Source: Halonotius aquaticus (GTDB taxonomy: Archaea > Halobacteriota > Halobacteria > Halobacteriales > Haloferacaceae). Taken from it: a DNA stretch of 64,000 bases. The stretch covers positions 1 through 64,000 of the forward strand of contig NZ_QKNY01000008.1 in assembly GCF_003605575.1 (NCBI RefSeq), in the 5' to 3' direction. Of the stretch, positions 61,988 to 64,000 are shown in pieces (position 1 is the first letter of the stretch; each line of letters opens with the position of its first letter). The notes beneath the pieces were generated by a model that saw only the letters and a list, made by a program, of their open reading frames with translations, was not told where the DNA came from and made no database searches. The position numbers and the translations under genes are program-made.

Positions 61988-62874
61988 TGGCTGGCTCCAA
62001 ACACCTGCTCGATGGTTGCCGGATCGATCTCCGCGCGTTCGTCCTCGGAGAGTTCAAGCTCCGTGAGTCGCGTCTGGAGTTGTTGAAACTCCTCGTTTGT
62101 ATCGAGGGTTTCCTCAGGGTACTCGGCCCGAAGGAGCGCGAGCTTCGACTGGAGGGCCAGATACGTCTGTAGTTCAGTGCTATACTCCCGGCGTTCAAAC
62201 AGGTCTGCCACCACCGCTCGGAGTTCATCTTGCCGGACAGGTTTCATGAGATACTCGTCGAAGCCCATCTCCATCACATCGAGATCAACATCCTCGGAGG
62301 TCACCATGACGACCCGGATATCGTACCGCTGGGAGCGAATCCACTCAAGCACCTCGCTCCCGGACAGTCCCGGCATTCGGCGGTCAAGCACGACAACACC
62401 AACATCGGTATCGAGTTGTCGGAGGGTTTCCTCACCATCACTGGCGGTTCGAACGGTGTACTCGTCGCTGAGCCAGGTCGTATGCATTGTGCTGACCCGC
62501 TTGTGGTCGTCGGCTACCAAGACGACCTGTTCAGTGTTCGGCTCCGCAAGGTGGGTCTCACTCCAGTCAACAAGGGATTCGATGACGTCGTCGAGCTCCT
62601 CGCCGCGTTCGGTCAGCGTATAGCTGACCCGGAGCGGACTCTGGCTGATCTCACGTCGCTCGATGATCGCATACTCCTGGAGTTCGCTGAGCGCGTCGGT
62701 GAGCACCTTCGCGGAGATGCCATCAAGGCGGCTCTCAAGATCGCTAAAGCCATAGCCATCACTGCCGGACAGACAGCGGACGATTGCGGGATGCCACTTC
62801 TTTGAGAGCAGTGAGACACTATCGAGCAGTGAGTCCGGCACCACCGGTGTCTCGTGTGTCCGAGAATCTTGCAT
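61984..62874 (-). CDS. HxlR-type HTH fused to receiver and HalX domains
   Basis: A 296-residue regulator with three parts. Residues 10-110 form an HxlR-like winged helix (LLSKKWHPAIVRCLSGSDGY, then SLESRLDGISAKVLTDALSE-like LDGISAKVLTDALSELQEYA, then PLRVSYTLTERGEELDDVIE). Residues 118-230 are a receiver with phospho-Asp in VVVLDRRMPGLSGSEVLEWI and Lys in DEYLMKPVRQ. Residues 230-296 are a helical HalX domain. HTH before REC reverses the usual regulator order. It overlaps the giant kinase by four bases and should be its DNA-binding output. Confidence 0.9.
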   Translation of the reverse strand: MQDSRTHETPVVPDSLLDSVSLLSKKWHPAIVRCLSGSDGYGFSDLESRLDGISAKVLTDALSELQEYAIIERREISQSPLRVSYTLTERGEELDDVIESLVDWSETHLAEPNTEQVVLVADDHKRVSTMHTTWLSDEYTVRTASDGEETLRQLDTDVGVVVLDRRMPGLSGSEVLEWIRSQRYDIRVVMVTSEDVDLDVMEMGFDEYLMKPVRQDELRAVVADLFERREYSTELQTYLALQSKLALLRAEYPEETLDTNEEFQQLQTRLTELELSEDERAEIDPATIEQVFGASQ

Positions 62875-62884
62875 AGTATACTAA

Positions 62885-63352
62885 CTACCCGTCAGGATAT
62901 AAGCACGTTGCCGGATACTGTGCCCATTCGAACCAGAATCGTAGTATTGAGTCAATGCGCTCGGTATACGCCGCGGGTGTCTGTGGGAGTTGTACGTAGG
63001 CGTTGCCCTCGGCCTGATATATCTGAGTGTTATCGCTGTCGTCGGGATCAAGCACAACAACCGGCAGCTGTTCGAGCCGCGGGCTGGCCCTGATCGCCTG
63101 AAGCACCGTCTGTCCGTCGGGGAGGGTGAAATCAAGCTGTAACAGGACGAGATCAGGCAGTTGGAGCTCGTCTGGTGTCTCACTGGCGGCGATAAGCTGT
63201 TTGAGTGCCGCCTGCCCATCAGTGACGACATCGACGCTGACTGCGTCGGGCGTCGACTCGGCACAGATGGTCGCCAGATCCACTTTGGGTGTGCCGACAA
63301 ACAGAACGTGTGAGTTCGCGGTGTCAGCTGTCGGGGTGATTTGTGCTCCCAT
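62885..63352 (-). CDS. degenerate receiver-domain protein (pseudo-response regulator)
   Basis: A 155-residue receiver fold missing its phosphorylation chemistry. The acidic pair near the start is replaced (HVLFVGTPKVD against the ED of its neighbour). The phospho-Asp position reads Gln in LVLLQLDFTLPDG, and the conserved Lys is Leu in NAYVQLPQTPAAY. The rest aligns well with the single-domain receiver at 55987, so it is a diverged paralogue. It probably acts by binding partners rather than by phosphorylation. First gene of the signalling operon. Confidence 0.82.
   Translation of the reverse strand: MGAQITPTADTANSHVLFVGTPKVDLATICAESTPDAVSVDVVTDGQAALKQLIAASETPDELQLPDLVLLQLDFTLPDGQTVLQAIRASPRLEQLPVVVLDPDDSDNTQIYQAEGNAYVQLPQTPAAYTERIDSILRFWFEWAQYPATCLYPDG
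62895..62903 (-). promoter_or_regulatory. internal TATA box for the HxlR-REC-HalX gene
   Basis: The minus strand reads CTTATATCC, centred about 25 bp before the ATG at 62874 and lying within the last codons of the pseudo-receiver gene. It suggests that the regulator and kinase can be transcribed separately from the pseudo-receiver. Confidence 0.5.
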
Positions 63353-63431
63353 CACGCGTGTCCCATCCTGGTCATGACCGCTACCTGAAACAACATTACT
63401 GGCATGTCTGAAAAACAGGGGTAAATATGAT

Positions 63432-63484
63432 CGCTAACCGCGGCGTAAGTCGGTCACTAACCTGTTGGTTAGCCTGTTTTTTTA
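63432..63484 (+). promoter_or_regulatory. tandem-operator promoter, third copy
   Basis: Site 1 is CTAAC-CGCGGC-GTAAG (63434-63449). Site 2 is CTAAC-CTGTTG-GTTAG (63457-63472), a perfect CTAACC-TGTT-GGTTAG palindrome. The T-rich TATA region TTTTTTTA (63477-63484) is centred about 30 bp before the ATG at 63511. It matches the promoters at 50373 and 53110. Confidence 0.6.
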
Positions 63485-63510
63485 CAGTTTATCCACGCGT
63501 ATACGATAAC

Positions 63511-63600
63511 ATGAACAAACAGGTTCAGTCAAACGCCAACGGCGGGTGTCGAACCTGCGGGTGGCCGTCCGACCGCAAGACCGTTTCGATGGAGCGTTGA
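63511..63600 (+). CDS. 29-residue CxxC micro-protein
   Basis: ATG at 63511 lies at the start predicted by the tandem-operator promoter and opens 29 codons (with NGGCRTCGWPSDRKTV) before TGA at 63598. One CxxC pair could bind half a zinc site or act in a dimer. It may be a real micro-protein or a leader for the GAF-domain gene that follows. I do not recognise a family. Confidence 0.45.
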   Translation: MNKQVQSNANGGCRTCGWPSDRKTVSMER

Positions 63601-63728
63601 ATGGCCTCCCACTGTCATCTGAGTCGATCCAGTCCACGGCGTGTTAGTCGGCTTGCGGCGTTTGCGGGTTGCGGGTGGCGGCTCACACAGCAGCCGACTC
63701 ACTCGGTGGTTTGGCGAGGTCGCCGCTG

Positions 63729-64000
63729 ATGTCGACGACCCAACTCTCGGCGGGGACTGCCCGCGATCGCCTTGATTCAATCATTCGACAAGAGGCCCCG
63801 ATCGAACAGCAAGCGACCGACGCACTCGATCTCGGTACGGAGTATCTGGAGGCCGATGTCGGCGTTCTCGTCATGCGAGATCCGTCGACTGAGGCGATCG
63901 AACAGATCACCAGCACTGACTCCACAGCTGATGGTCTCCCTGCTCTCGATGAGTTGGTGACAGCAGGCTGTCACCCGTCCAGCGATCAGAAAACACAGGT
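63729..64000 (+). CDS. GAF-domain signalling protein, 5' part only (cut by window end)
   Basis: An open frame runs off the right edge. The 90 readable residues begin MSTTQLSAGTARDRLDSIIR, and the stretch TDALDLGTEYLEADVGVLVM resembles the start of haloarchaeal GAF domains, as found in kinases and bacterio-opsin-activator-like regulators. The start is uncertain: ATG 63729 is used, but the frame is open back to 63648 and a GTG at 63675 is possible. The output domain lies outside the window. Confidence 0.6.
   Translation, partial: MSTTQLSAGTARDRLDSIIRQEAPIEQQATDALDLGTEYLEADVGVLVMRDPSTEAIEQITSTDSTADGLPALDELVTAGCHPSSDQKTQ

Noticed and set aside
63601-63732. ORF continuing in frame after the 29-codon ORF
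   Set aside because: Its product is strongly basic and patternless, and it overlaps the start of the better GAF-domain frame.
1-64000. tRNA, rRNA or CRISPR arrays
   Set aside because: No T-arm/anticodon-arm pattern, rRNA-like conserved segment or regularly spaced repeat array was found on reading both strands; a covariance-model search would be needed for certainty.

Overview
The window is chromosomal DNA from a haloarchaeon (class Halobacteria). The evidence is strongly acidic predicted proteins, an archaeal TBP, a TFS-like zinc-ribbon protein, archaeal methionine adenosyltransferase, an F420:NADP oxidoreductase, an archaemetzincin, and AT-rich TATA boxes 25-31 bp ahead of start codons (leaderless transcription) in G+C-rich DNA. 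The genus cannot be fixed from sequence alone. I saw no rRNA, tRNA, CRISPR array or intact insertion sequence.

Region by region: (1) 1-19751 is mixed housekeeping: DUF1508, YchF, CinA, paired HTH/membrane and HTH/PadR regulators, TBP, a membrane histidine kinase, a Tat-lipoprotein ABC importer, DUF63, inositol monophosphatase, F420:NADP oxidoreductase, HAD phosphatase, archaemetzincin, a TumE-type toxin-antitoxin pair, DUF2797, a CDF metal exporter, MscS, and a gluconeogenic FBPase/class I aldolase pair. (2) 19990-39758 is an anaerobic-type cobalamin (corrin-ring) region in two operons: cbiT-L-F-G-H1-H2-ferredoxin-(LAGLIDADG-like protein)-cbiX-DUF3209, and cobN-cbiC-cbiE-cbiA with a divergent chlI/chlD fusion. 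A GMC oxidoreductase, a FilR1-type regulator and a TFS-like protein lie between them. No cbiD or cbiJ/cobK was recognised here. (3) 39859-49918 carries glutamate dehydrogenase, a thioredoxin-like protein, a flavin-binding-type protein, cysteine synthase, two membrane histidine kinases, DUF5804, S-adenosylmethionine synthetase, a CYTH protein and an FKBP isomerase.

(4) 50373-64000 is the most unusual part. It holds a small secretion locus: a TasA/camelysin-like secreted protein, a SipW/ER-type signal peptidase with a long C-terminal extension, a second secreted protein with a similar N-terminal motif, and a DUF5305 membrane protein. Next to it, on the opposite strand, is a signalling operon: a receiver that has lost its phosphorylation residues, an HxlR-REC-HalX fusion, an 1850-residue kinase with about nine PAS and three GAF domains, a single-domain receiver and a REC-kinase hybrid.

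The promoters of the first secreted protein, of the DUF5305 gene, and of a small ORF just beyond the signalling operon share the same two tandem inverted repeats (CWWAC-N6-GTWA, 23-24 bp apart) at the same distance from TATA box and start codon. This suggests a small regulon for a surface fibre or matrix system, linked in position and perhaps in control to the neighbouring sensor cascade. That link is inference; the repeats and their spacing are read directly from the sequence.
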